In this document: positions 52,779 to 61,162 of the stretch, one piece after another
How positions within the stretch are numbered: the stretch's first letter is position 1
How the letters are laid out: every line of letters begins with the position of its first letter
Assembly (NCBI GenBank): GCA_048054495.1
Contig: JBGMQN010000071.1
Span: forward strand, 1-64,000
DNA: 64,000 nucleotides
DNA from: JADFRG01 sp048054495
GTDB lineage: Bacteria; Chloroflexota; Anaerolineae; Anaerolineales; E44-bin32
Direction of reading: 5' to 3'
Translations under genes and position numbers: made by a program
Notes under the pieces: generated by a model
Databases searched by the model: none
What the model saw: the letters and a program-made list of their open reading frames with translations, nothing else
What the model was told of the DNA's origin: nothing

Positions 52779-53807
52779 TCACTCGGCTCTCACCGCGTTA
52801 AGCAAATCTGCGAACATCCCATATGCGGTCGTATCCGGACCCGGATCCGCGCCCATGATCGTGAGATCGCCAAGAACATCGCTGGTGAACGTGATCAGGG
52901 ATGAGGTCCCACGCACGTGATAGAGTGGGTCTTCGGGACCGACCCGTTCAGGATGTACCCTGCCTAGCGCCATGCCATTTTCACGCCAACCGCTGCATAC
53001 CAGCCTCCAGCGCAGCCCGCCTTGCGTGGCGGCGCGGATCTGAGTTGCATCGATCTCGCCAATTCCGCCACGCTCCACATCTTGGATGCCCAGCGGAAGG
53101 TCCATTAGCACGGTTGCCACCGCGGCAACTTTGATGGCCGCGTCCCAGCCATCGATATCCCCTGAAGGATCGGTCTCCGCGACGCCGATGGCCTGGGCTT
53201 CCTCCAGAGCGGTATCAAACGACTTTCCGTCCTCCATTTCAGACAGCAGGAAGTTTGTCGTCGAATTCAGCACACCCCGAAATGAAGTCAGCTGTGCACC
53301 CGGCATGCACTCGCGCCAGGTCGAAAATAATGGCGTTCCATCCATTACCGTAGACTCAAAAAGAAATCGCCGGCTCTGGGCTCTTGCGAGCTCGGACAGT
53401 GCCTGATATGCATGCACCACGGGACCTTTATTGGCCGTGATAGCGTGCATCCCGCGCCGCAGCGCGGTCTCAAGGTAGCCAATCGCCGGCTGCCCGGACT
53501 GGTAGTTGACCGGTATGCTTTCAAGGATCGCCTCCGCCTCGATCTTCTCCAGCAGTTCGGTGATGTCGTTGGAGGCTTGGGCGTGTGTAAGCTCAGAGAG
53601 GCTCCCCGCGCTCCGCTTTATTTCGAGCGCACGCGCCAGGTCCAATCCTGCTTCATCGTACGCCGCTCCATGCCGTCCAGTGGCTATTGCGACTACGCGC
53701 AGGTCCAGCCCGTAGCGTTCTTGAACCTCTGCGTGCTTGGCTACGATCAGACGCGCAAGCGCTCCGCCCACGTTTCCAAACCCGAGCAGAACCAGCCGTT
53801 CCGTCAT
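52779..53807 (-). CDS. hom: Homoserine dehydrogenase
   Basis: A 342-residue NAD(P)-dependent homoserine dehydrogenase, reducing aspartate semialdehyde to homoserine for threonine and methionine synthesis. It has the N-terminal GFGNVGGALARL nucleotide motif, ITANKGPVVHAY (~113), GVLNSTTNFLLSEME (~182), and the catalytic region EAQAIGVAETDPSGDIDGWDAAIK (~203-226) with the active-site Asp and Lys. No ACT regulatory domain follows, so the enzyme is probably not feedback-inhibited in the classical way. The gene lies apart from other amino acid genes, 127 bases after the kinase-like gene. Confidence 0.93.
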   Translation of the reverse strand: MTERLVLLGFGNVGGALARLIVAKHAEVQERYGLDLRVVAIATGRHGAAYDEAGLDLARALEIKRSAGSLSELTHAQASNDITELLEKIEAEAILESIPVNYQSGQPAIGYLETALRRGMHAITANKGPVVHAYQALSELARAQSRRFLFESTVMDGTPLFSTWRECMPGAQLTSFRGVLNSTTNFLLSEMEDGKSFDTALEEAQAIGVAETDPSGDIDGWDAAIKVAAVATVLMDLPLGIQDVERGGIGEIDATQIRAATQGGLRWRLVCSGWRENGMALGRVHPERVGPEDPLYHVRGTSSLITFTSDVLGDLTIMGADPGPDTTAYGMFADLLNAVRAE

Positions 53808-53934
53808 CCTAGAATAGTAGTCCCGCCAGCGCAGACTTGAGAAGGGTCGAATCTCCCCTCCTATGCTCCTCTTTCAATGATTTCATCACTAGCTCGAGTG
53901 TGGTGCACACAATCGGTTTCAGCCTTGAAAGAGA

Positions 53935-54654
53935 TCAGACCGGCGGCCAAGGATAGTTACGCCGCGGCCCGGGCTCGGGAAAGTGTGATTCTCGAAGTAG
54001 CCAGGAATTCCGCTCCCACAGGGCCCGAATTTCATTGGAGGAGAGCAACCCTGCGAGTTCCAAGCTAAGTGTCCCCTGATCTTCGAGTTTGGAGCTCAGA
54101 GCTTGCAGATCCTTGAGCAAGGCCGATGGGATGGCCTCACCTGCAAAGTCCCAGATAACTGTTCGAAGCTTGTGCTCCTCATGAAAGCAAACGCCGTGAT
54201 CGATCAAATGGATATGGCCCTCCGGCATATGGATTACGTGCCCAGCCTTGCGATCGGCATTATTTATCAGCACATCGAAGACCGCCGCGGGCCTTAGCAG
54301 CTGCTTCTCATCTTCCGAAAAGGTGAAGTAGTTACGAGTTGGCTTCACATCAAGGTAAAGCTGGAGCGATCCGCCGCCTGCAGGACCGTCCTCGCGAAGG
54401 ATCGTGGGTGGAACCAGGTCCCATCCGAGAGCCTCACTGGTTTTGAAGGCAGCCACTTCCCGAAGCGCCAGTGTGCTGCCTGGAAAATCCCAAAGCGGCT
54501 GTTCTCCACCCGAGGGCTTGTAAACGGCCGACACGGGCCCATTCACGGTGTTTACGTCGACCAGGAATGTGTGGTTAGATCCGACAGCAAACTGTCCCTG
54601 GAAAATAATCTCACCCGTGCGCAGGGAATGCAGAACGGAGGCGTCGGATCTCAT
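53935..54654 (-). CDS. PI3/PI4-kinase-like protein (SCO1664/TIGR03843 type)
   Basis: A 239-residue protein with a PI3/4-kinase-like fold. The ATP-binding Lys is in SAVYKPSGGEQPLWDFPG (~39), the catalytic-type Asn-Asn-Ala-Asp-Arg-Lys near 132 and a metal Asp in HLIDHGVCF near 152. From memory it belongs to the family found in Actinobacteria as SCO1664/TIGR03843, always beside the DUF3090 and histidine phosphatase genes that lie directly upstream here, so the three probably act together on one unknown substrate. ATG 54654 is preferred: the longer frame overlaps the DUF3090 gene and lacks family similarity. Confidence 0.8.
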   Translation of the reverse strand: MRSDASVLHSLRTGEIIFQGQFAVGSNHTFLVDVNTVNGPVSAVYKPSGGEQPLWDFPGSTLALREVAAFKTSEALGWDLVPPTILREDGPAGGGSLQLYLDVKPTRNYFTFSEDEKQLLRPAAVFDVLINNADRKAGHVIHMPEGHIHLIDHGVCFHEEHKLRTVIWDFAGEAIPSALLKDLQALSSKLEDQGTLSLELAGLLSSNEIRALWERNSWLLRESHFPEPGPRRNYPWPPV

Positions 54655-54667
54655 CTTGGAGGGGGAA

Positions 54668-55177
54668 CTAAATCTTGTGCCCGTTGCTCTTGGGACAGAA
54701 GTGCCCTTCGGGATCCTTCGGCTCGCCGCAATTGCCGCAAATGGGTCGACCTTGACTTGCGACTTCGAGTCCCCAGGTACACATAGCACGGAGCTGTGAC
54801 CGTGTACACCAGAAGCGGACGACTTCCGATCCCTCGTCTTCGGATTCGAGCTGACGCGCTACGAGCACCAGCCGGTCGTTCTCTTCGTCGTAACCCAAAC
54901 CGATGTTACCGACCCGAAACATTGGATCCAGTGGCTGCTCCAGCTCCATCTCATCGCTGTTGTAATCGGCAGAGGCTTCCGATAGCTCCGGCAATCGTTC
55001 ACCCAGTTCGTCGAGGAACTCCTCCAAGCCAATTGCGAGGGACTGTACCTGATGCTTTTCGACGAGCAGCGTCACGAGTTGGCTCCCCTTGCGCGCCTGA
55101 ATGTAGAAGACGCGCTTTCCGGGAGGACCGACGGCCCCAGCGGTGATCCGGCTGACTGGGTTTAGCTCAACATCCAT
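54668..55177 (-). CDS. DUF3090 (TIGR03847-type) protein
   Basis: A 169-residue protein. The main domain (1-140) contains FYIQARKGSQLVTLLVEKHQVQSLA and an acidic VGNIGLGYDEENDRLVLVA strand pair. The last 25 residues form a zinc-binding knuckle, CGNCGEPKDPEGHFC, with the PEGH signature of the family. Function unknown. It is sandwiched between the phosphatase (18-base gap) and the kinase-like gene (13-base gap), the invariant order known from Actinobacteria, where it often lies near mycothiol genes. Confidence 0.85.
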   Translation of the reverse strand: MDVELNPVSRITAGAVGPPGKRVFYIQARKGSQLVTLLVEKHQVQSLAIGLEEFLDELGERLPELSEASADYNSDEMELEQPLDPMFRVGNIGLGYDEENDRLVLVARQLESEDEGSEVVRFWCTRSQLRAMCTWGLEVASQGRPICGNCGEPKDPEGHFCPKSNGHKI

Positions 55178-55195
55178 GGTGAGGCTTGAGACGTG

Positions 55196-55801
55196 CTACG
55201 GGGGCGACGATCGAAGTATAACATTCAGATGAATAAGCCTGGCGGACCTATCTTCAATGGACAATTCAGAAATCGAGGCCGGCCTAACATCAAGCCGCTG
55301 GAACGAATCGATAGGCAAGCCGATGTAGTGAGCAATGGCCAGCTTGATCGGATCAGCGTGAGAAACGCAGGCGATGGAGCCAGAGTGTTTTGAGCGTAGC
55401 CCCTCCAACGTCTCCACGATGCGTGACTGCGCCTCAAGGAATGATTCCCCTTCCGGAAATCGTGCCAGGGAGGGAGTATATTGGATGGTTGGCCACAGCT
55501 TTCGTCGGCGCGCAGCTCGCAAACTAAGCCCCTCCCAGCGGCCGATCCTCATCTCGCCCAGACCCTGCAGAACGATGACATTCAATCCCTGGATGGCCGC
55601 AATCTCATCGGCAGTTTCCGTCGCTCGCTCCAGCGGACTTGAGTAGACGGCCTGCAACCTTACCGCCCGCAGCATTTCGGCTGCCTCTGCCGCCTGCTCC
55701 TTGCCAGCGGCATTCAGGTGCACCCCAGGAAGCCATCCGGCCAGCTTGCCCTTTTCTACATAGTCGTTCTGGCCGTGCCTGACGAGGTAAATCGTCGTCA
55801 T
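55196..55801 (-). CDS. Histidine phosphatase (MSMEG_4193/TIGR03848 type)
   Basis: A 201-residue member of the phosphoglycerate-mutase-like branch. The phosphorylated His is in LVRHGQNDY (8-10 region), the second His in CVSHADPIKLAIAHY (~150) and the acidic pair in YSSPLERATETA/GEMRIGRWEGLS (~55-88). The LAGWLPGVHLNAAGKEQA segment matches the MSMEG_4193 group, which always accompanies DUF3090 and the SCO1664-like kinase. A phosphatase opposite a kinase-like protein suggests a phosphorylation cycle. The ATG overlaps the rarA stop by four bases. Confidence 0.88.
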   Translation of the reverse strand: MTTIYLVRHGQNDYVEKGKLAGWLPGVHLNAAGKEQAAEAAEMLRAVRLQAVYSSPLERATETADEIAAIQGLNVIVLQGLGEMRIGRWEGLSLRAARRRKLWPTIQYTPSLARFPEGESFLEAQSRIVETLEGLRSKHSGSIACVSHADPIKLAIAHYIGLPIDSFQRLDVRPASISELSIEDRSARLIHLNVILRSSPP

Positions 55802-57219
55802 GTAGTGCTGCGATCACGGGTGTGGTGCCGCTTTAGGCTCTGAATCTCGGATTCCGGAAGATCGGGGATTTCAATGAAATTCTCCAGCTCGAGCGCCTGA
55901 CGCTGGGCACGCCTCCACCGGTCGAGTCGATCGGCGACCTGCTGCTCGTAGCCTAGATCTGAGGGGTGGTAGAAGTAGGTGCCGAGCAGCTCTTCTGGCA
56001 GGTAGCCTTGGCCGACGAAATGAGCGGTGTGCTCATGAGGATAGTCATACCCGGCCCCATGGCCCAGGGCAGCCGCATCGCGGCTTGGGTCCTTGAGGTG
56101 GTTCGGAACTTCAACTGCCCCCTGTTCTTCGATCGATTTAAGGGCTTTGAAGTAGGCCCCCGCGGAGTTGGACTTCGGCGCGGTCGACAAGTACAGCGTG
56201 GCTTCCACGAGTGGATATATTCCTTCGGGCAGACCAACAAATTGGAATGCTTGCATGGCGGCGGAAGTCACCACCAGACCCATTGGATCTGCCAGTCCAA
56301 TATCCTCAGAAGCCAGGATCAACAGCCTTCTAAGAATGAAGCGCGGATCCTCCCCGGCATACAGCATCTTCGCCAGCCAAAACAGAGCGGCGTCTGGATC
56401 GGAACCGCGTACTGACTTGATGTAGGCCGAAATAGTGTCGTAGTGGGCGTCGCCATCCTTGTCATACAGCACGGCTCTGCGCTGAATCGATTCCTGAGCG
56501 ACTTCGAGCGTGATGTTAATCGTGTCCTCATGGGTGGATTCAACCGCCAGTTCCAGCGCATTGAGCGCGTTGCGGGCGTCCCCGCCAGCCACGCGCACCA
56601 AGTGAGCCAGGGCATCCGACTCAATCGTCACGTTCCTCGTGCCGTAGCCGCGCTGCTCGTCCGCCAGGGCCGCTCGAATAATGCGTTCGACCTCGTCGTC
56701 CTGCAGCGGTCGCAGCTGAAATACACGGGAACGGGAGACCAGCGCGCCGATGACCTCGAAATGAGGATTTTCAGTGGTTGCTCCGATGAGAGTGATCATC
56801 CCCTGTTCGACCTGAGGGAGAAGGGCATCCTGCTGGGCTTTGTTCCAGCGGTGCACTTCGTCCACGAAAAGAATGGTTCTTTGGCCGTGGTACTTGCGGC
56901 GCTCCTGTGCGGCGCTAATGACCCTGCGGAGCTCGGCCTTGCCGGCCAGGACGGCAGACAGGTTCTCAAAGGCTGAAGCGGTCGTGTTGGCAATGATCAT
57001 TGCCAGCGTTGTCTTACCCGTACCGGGAGCTCCCCACAGAATTATGGAGGAGAACAATCGATCGCTCTCGATCGCTCTGCGGAGCAAGCGGCCTTCGCCA
57101 ATAATGTGTTCTTGGCCTTCGAATTCACTGAGCTTCTTAGGCCGCATGCGAGCGGCGAGCGGTGCCTCTATGACAAAACGCTCGTCTAAAGCGTGGTCAA
57201 AGAGGTCCTTGGAGCGCAT
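55798..57219 (-). CDS. rarA: Replication-associated recombination ATPase RarA
   Basis: A 473-residue clamp-loader-like AAA+ ATPase (RarA/MgsA, WRNIP1 homologue) acting at stalled replication forks. It has the ARMRPKKLSEFEGQEHI start, Walker A GAPGTGKTTLA (~65), Walker B FVDEVHRWNKAQQDALL (~118), sensor 1 GATTENP (~146) and the long C-terminal tetramerisation region with YPHEHTAHFVGQGYLPEEL. ATG 57219 is preferred because an extended -10 box (TGGTACAAT) ends seven bases before it; ATG 57228 lies inside that box. Transcription probably continues into the phosphatase/DUF3090/kinase-like genes. Confidence 0.93.
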   Translation of the reverse strand: MRSKDLFDHALDERFVIEAPLAARMRPKKLSEFEGQEHIIGEGRLLRRAIESDRLFSSIILWGAPGTGKTTLAMIIANTTASAFENLSAVLAGKAELRRVISAAQERRKYHGQRTILFVDEVHRWNKAQQDALLPQVEQGMITLIGATTENPHFEVIGALVSRSRVFQLRPLQDDEVERIIRAALADEQRGYGTRNVTIESDALAHLVRVAGGDARNALNALELAVESTHEDTINITLEVAQESIQRRAVLYDKDGDAHYDTISAYIKSVRGSDPDAALFWLAKMLYAGEDPRFILRRLLILASEDIGLADPMGLVVTSAAMQAFQFVGLPEGIYPLVEATLYLSTAPKSNSAGAYFKALKSIEEQGAVEVPNHLKDPSRDAAALGHGAGYDYPHEHTAHFVGQGYLPEELLGTYFYHPSDLGYEQQVADRLDRWRRAQRQALELENFIEIPDLPESEIQSLKRHHTRDRSTT

Positions 57220-57226
57220 ATCGCGC

Positions 57227-57235
57227 ATTGTACCA
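57227..57235 (-). promoter_or_regulatory. Extended -10, leaderless promoter of rarA
   Basis: TGGTACAAT on the minus strand ends seven bases before ATG 57219. On the plus strand TATGAT at 57241-57246 would serve the divergent maf gene (start 57261). Confidence 0.55.
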
Positions 57236-57260
57236 GTCGCTATGATAAGATGACGGCGTT

Positions 57261-57911
57261 TTGCAGGAAGCGGAGATCGTGCTGGCCTCCGCCTCGCCTC
57301 GCAGGCAGGAACTAATCGCACTGACGGGCTGGGATGTGAGAATAGCAGCGGCGGAGGTAGATGAGCGCAGGCAGCAGGACGAGGGCCCGCGGGATATGAC
57401 GCGGCGGCTGGCCTTAGCCAAGGCGAAGGCCGCGGGCGGCGAAGCCGGTCTGATTCTCGGAGCAGACACAGTGGTGGTCGTTGGAGAGCAGCTGCTCGGC
57501 AAGCCGCTGGACCTTGGGGATGCCAGGCAGATGCTTGAGGCTCTGAGGGGTCGCAGCCATCGGGTGGTCACCAGCATCGCGCTCCTCGATCTGGATTCTG
57601 GCATGCAAGTCGTAGATACCTGTGAAAGTCGTGTTCCAATGAGACGATTCAATGAGGCCGATCTAGATCGCTACCTGGCCGGCGGCAATCCGCTCGACAA
57701 GGCCGGATCCTATGCCATCCAAGATAAGGAATTCAGGCCGGTCGATGCGGCCCGCATGGAAGATTGCTTCGCGAATGTAATGGGACTGCCACTCTGCCAC
57801 GTCGTGCGGAATCTCCCCCAGGCGCCCCCGGTCGACGTTCCGGTCGCATGCCAGGCACACACAGGTTACGAGTGCCCAATCTATTCAGAAGTTCTCGAGG
57901 GAAACCTATGA
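57261..57911 (+). CDS. maf: Maf-family nucleoside triphosphate pyrophosphatase
   Basis: A 216-residue Maf protein that hydrolyses non-canonical or excess NTPs (dTTP/UTP or modified nucleotides). Signature segments: VLASASPRRQELI (8-20), GADTVVVVGEQLLGKP (~68-84), RGRSHRVVTSIAL (~95), and GNPLDKAGSYAIQD (~140-153). It has a 20-residue C-terminal extension with two Cys. The TTG start at 57261 fits the conserved N-terminus. It overlaps the penicillin-binding protein gene by four bases. Confidence 0.92.
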   Translation: MQEAEIVLASASPRRQELIALTGWDVRIAAAEVDERRQQDEGPRDMTRRLALAKAKAAGGEAGLILGADTVVVVGEQLLGKPLDLGDARQMLEALRGRSHRVVTSIALLDLDSGMQVVDTCESRVPMRRFNEADLDRYLAGGNPLDKAGSYAIQDKEFRPVDAARMEDCFANVMGLPLCHVVRNLPQAPPVDVPVACQAHTGYECPIYSEVLEGNL

Positions 57912-60142
57912 AGTTGATCGGGATTGCATTCATGGCATTCGTCCTGGCGGCTTGCGGGACGGCCACGACTTCCCCACCCTCCCCCCCTGGGGAACTGCCC
58001 GACCCGTTGGTGCTCACCGAATCGGCCCCCGATCCTGAGGCCGCCGCTCGCGAATTCCTGGAGGCATGGAAGGTTCGCGACTATGCCACGATGTACGACA
58101 TGCTCAGTCCGCTGACGCAGGACAGCATCACCCCAGAAGCGTTCGCGGAGAGATACGATGACATATGGCGCAGCGCTGCACTGACCGGCCTTGACTACGA
58201 GATCGTGTCCTCCTTTATCCTGAATCCACGGCAGTCTCAGGTTCGCTTGCAGACCGCACTCCACAGCCTCGCGGCCGGAGATATCAACCGAGACTTGCAG
58301 ATGGATCTGACCCTGGTCGATGACGCCTGGACCGTGGCCTGGAGCGATGGGTTGATCCTTCCGGAACTGGAAAACGGCAGCAACTTATTCCTGGATGTCG
58401 TTACGCCCACCCGGGCCAATATCTATGACCGCAACGGACTGGCTCTGGCCGCGGATTCGGAGGCAGTCGCGCTCTGGATCGTGCCCAATCAGATCGGCGA
58501 TGAGGACGCGGAACTTGACATGCTCAGCACGCTCCGGCGGCTGATGGATTACCCGTCGAACGACTCCATTCAGCTTCTCTACGATCAGATCCGGGACACC
58601 AACTTCCGGGTAAACCTGGGGGAGGTACCGCTGGAAGCATTCCAACAGGTGCAGGGCATTCTGTCGGAGGTGGGTGGCGTACAGTGGGGCACCTACGACA
58701 CGCGGCTGTACTTCGCGGGTGGCCTGGCGCCGCACGCGATGGGCTACATCAGCTGGATCCAAGAAGAGGATCTGCAAGATTACTTACTGAGCGGATATCA
58801 GGGCGACGAATACGTCGGACAGATCGGATTGGAATACTGGTATGAGGAGGCTCTTCGCGGTCGGCCCGGCGGTACTCTGTATACGACCGACGCTGCGGGG
58901 CGCCCGGACACCGTCATCGCCTCACAAGAATCGGAACCTCCCTTTGCCGTGTACACCACACTCGATCGCGAATTGCAGCGCCACGCCCAGCAGGCGCTTG
59001 AGGACAGCGACCTCACCGGTGCAGTCATCGTTCTGGAGCGGGATACCGGCGCGGTGCTGGCGATGGCATCAACGCCGGATTTTAACCCCAATCTCTTCGA
59101 CACGAATAATCCCAACAGCGCCTCCGGTTTGTCGGAGCTCCTTCAGATTCCGAAAGACCCGCTGCTCAACCGAGCCACGGTTGGCGCCTATCCTCTCGGA
59201 TCGGTCTTCAAGACCGTCACCATGGCGGCCGCCCTAGAATCGGGCTTTTACGACGCAGACACGATCTACAACTGCGGGCTCGAGTTTAGGGAGCTGCCCG
59301 GGATAACACTCTATGACTGGCGCTATGAGAAGGAGTTACCGGCTTCAGGAGAGATCACGCTTCAGGAAGCGCTGGTGCGATCGTGCAACCCCTACTTCTT
59401 CCGCATCGGCCTGGATTTGTACAACCGGGGGCTGGAGACGGCCATTTCCGATATGGCGAAGGGCTTTGGGTTCGGCGAGCCAACCGGCATAGAGATTGGT
59501 GAGCAAGCGGGCCTGGTGCCGGATCCCGAGACTAAGCTGGCATTGTTCGACGACGAATGGGCGCCGAGGGATTCTGTGCAGCTGGCGATCGGACAAAGCT
59601 TCCTGCAAGCCACTCCGATCCAGGTGGCGCGTATGGTCGCCGCCATCGGAAACGGCGGTACGCTTTATCAGCCACAGATTGTTGACCGGGTTCAGAGCGC
59701 AGAAGGCGAGGTCCTTTCGCAGTTTGAGCCTATCGTACAGGGAACGCTGCCGGTCAGCTCTGAAAACGTGGAGGTCATCCAGGAGGCCATGGTCGGGGTC
59801 GTTCGCGATCCCCGGGGTACCGCGCGAAAAGTGTTCCTCGGCCTCAATCTCGACATAGCCGGCAAGACGGGCACGGCCCAGACAAGCGATTTTACGCCAC
59901 CACACGCCTGGTTTGCGGCCTATACCTTCGAGGAGCGTGAGGACATTCCCGATATCGCGGTGGTTGTGGTCCTGGAGTTTCAGGGCGAAGGATCGGAATG
60001 GGCCGCGCCGGTTGCCAGACGCGTCATTGAATCCTACTTTCTGGGACGACCGACCAAGCTGTATCCCTGGGAAGCTCGCATCCGAATCCCAGCAACCCCC
60101 GAGCCGGAATCCGAAGAGGACGCCGGCGAGCAAGGGGGCTGA
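57908..60142 (+). CDS. Class B penicillin-binding protein, lipoprotein
   Basis: A 744-residue peptidoglycan transpeptidase. The signal peptide ends with LAACG, so the protein is likely lipid-anchored at Cys15. Domains: NTF2-like (MecA-N type, ~40-150), pedestal/dimerisation domain (~160-350), and transpeptidase domain (~370-715) with SVFK (SxxK serine ~436), SCN (SxN ~496) and KTGTAQT (~654). It cross-links the cell wall and implies that the organism makes peptidoglycan. The NTF2-like domain and lipoprotein anchor are shared with PBP2a/PBP3 types of low beta-lactam affinity. ATG 57908 fits the signal peptide. Confidence 0.93.
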   Translation: MKLIGIAFMAFVLAACGTATTSPPSPPGELPDPLVLTESAPDPEAAAREFLEAWKVRDYATMYDMLSPLTQDSITPEAFAERYDDIWRSAALTGLDYEIVSSFILNPRQSQVRLQTALHSLAAGDINRDLQMDLTLVDDAWTVAWSDGLILPELENGSNLFLDVVTPTRANIYDRNGLALAADSEAVALWIVPNQIGDEDAELDMLSTLRRLMDYPSNDSIQLLYDQIRDTNFRVNLGEVPLEAFQQVQGILSEVGGVQWGTYDTRLYFAGGLAPHAMGYISWIQEEDLQDYLLSGYQGDEYVGQIGLEYWYEEALRGRPGGTLYTTDAAGRPDTVIASQESEPPFAVYTTLDRELQRHAQQALEDSDLTGAVIVLERDTGAVLAMASTPDFNPNLFDTNNPNSASGLSELLQIPKDPLLNRATVGAYPLGSVFKTVTMAAALESGFYDADTIYNCGLEFRELPGITLYDWRYEKELPASGEITLQEALVRSCNPYFFRIGLDLYNRGLETAISDMAKGFGFGEPTGIEIGEQAGLVPDPETKLALFDDEWAPRDSVQLAIGQSFLQATPIQVARMVAAIGNGGTLYQPQIVDRVQSAEGEVLSQFEPIVQGTLPVSSENVEVIQEAMVGVVRDPRGTARKVFLGLNLDIAGKTGTAQTSDFTPPHAWFAAYTFEEREDIPDIAVVVVLEFQGEGSEWAAPVARRVIESYFLGRPTKLYPWEARIRIPATPEPESEEDAGEQGG

Positions 60143-60210
60143 GTGGGCCAGCGGATCGTCTGCCTCCAAGCACTCCATCGCAACTCCACCAGCCGCACAG
60201 TCACCTGCCT

Positions 60211-61104
60211 ATGAATGAACCCGCACTTGGACTCGTGCTGCGCGCCCGAGCGGGCTTCTATGACGTGGAAACCGAAACGGGTGTGGTTCAAGCGCAGCTC
60301 AGAGGACGCCTGAGACGGGAGAGCGATGAGATCGCGATCGGTGACCGAGTGTTGGTACGCGTCACAGAAGGCGGCAAGGTGATGATTGAATCCATGCAGC
60401 CGCGAGAACGAGTGCTGTCTCGGCGCGATCCCGGCCGGGAGGCGGAGCAGGTGCTGATCGCCAATCCAGATCAAGCTGTTTTTGTTTTCGCTTGCGCCGA
60501 CCCGGATCCAAATTTTCGATTGATGGATCGGCTGCTGGTGATGGCAGAAAGCGTCGCGATTCCCTCGCTCATCTGTGCCAACAAGGTCGACCTGGTGAAA
60601 CCTAAGAGCGCCAAAGAGGAGTTCGGCGAGTACCGCGATATGGGCTACCCCGTGCTCTACACGTCGGCCTTGAAAGGCAAAGGAGTCAAGGCGCTGCGCA
60701 AGCGGCTAAAGGACAAGATCTCCGTGTTCGCCGGCCCATCTGGAGTAGGTAAGTCCACGCTTCTAAATGCGATTCAGCCCGGGCTGGGGCTGCGGACTGA
60801 GGAAGTCAGCGACATTGGGCTGGGCGCACACACCACGGTGGTTCGGGAACTGCTGCCGTTGGAGAGCGGAGGCTATGTGGCCGACTCGCCCGGGCTGCGA
60901 GCCTTTGCGCTCTGGGACATCGAGCCAGAGGAACTGGACGGATACATGCCAGACCTGGCGGCGCTCGTTGATCAGTGTGAATTCAGCGATTGCACACACA
61001 TTCATGAGCCGGGTTGTGCCGTCGTGGCCGCGGTGGAAGCCGGTCAGATCAGCCCTGAGCGGTACGACTCTTACTTGAGAATGCGTGAGGGGGCCATCGA
61101 CTGA
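60211..61104 (+). CDS. rsgA: Ribosome small-subunit GTPase RsgA
   Basis: A 297-residue circularly permuted GTPase that helps mature the 30S subunit. An OB-fold (1-75) is followed by G4 ANKVDLV (~128), G1 FAGPSGVGKSTLLN (~175), G3 VADSPGLRAF (~225), and a C-terminal zinc site with CEFSDCTHIHEPGC (~257-270). It follows the PBP gene by 68 bases. Confidence 0.95.
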   Translation: MNEPALGLVLRARAGFYDVETETGVVQAQLRGRLRRESDEIAIGDRVLVRVTEGGKVMIESMQPRERVLSRRDPGREAEQVLIANPDQAVFVFACADPDPNFRLMDRLLVMAESVAIPSLICANKVDLVKPKSAKEEFGEYRDMGYPVLYTSALKGKGVKALRKRLKDKISVFAGPSGVGKSTLLNAIQPGLGLRTEEVSDIGLGAHTTVVRELLPLESGGYVADSPGLRAFALWDIEPEELDGYMPDLAALVDQCEFSDCTHIHEPGCAVVAAVEAGQISPERYDSYLRMREGAID

Positions 61105-61162
61105 GCAGGGGAGCGGTGGAGCAGAGGGGCTGGGGAGCAGGGGAGCTGGAGGGCGAAAGCCT
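61105..61162 (+). repeat. Purine-rich low-complexity spacer
   Basis: Short repeats of GAGCAGGGGAGC type between the convergent rsgA and coaE genes. No terminator hairpin is evident. Confidence 0.5.

Noticed and set aside
54655..54789. 45-residue extension of the PI3/4-kinase-like protein
   Set aside because: It overlaps the DUF3090 gene, and similarity begins at ATG 54654.
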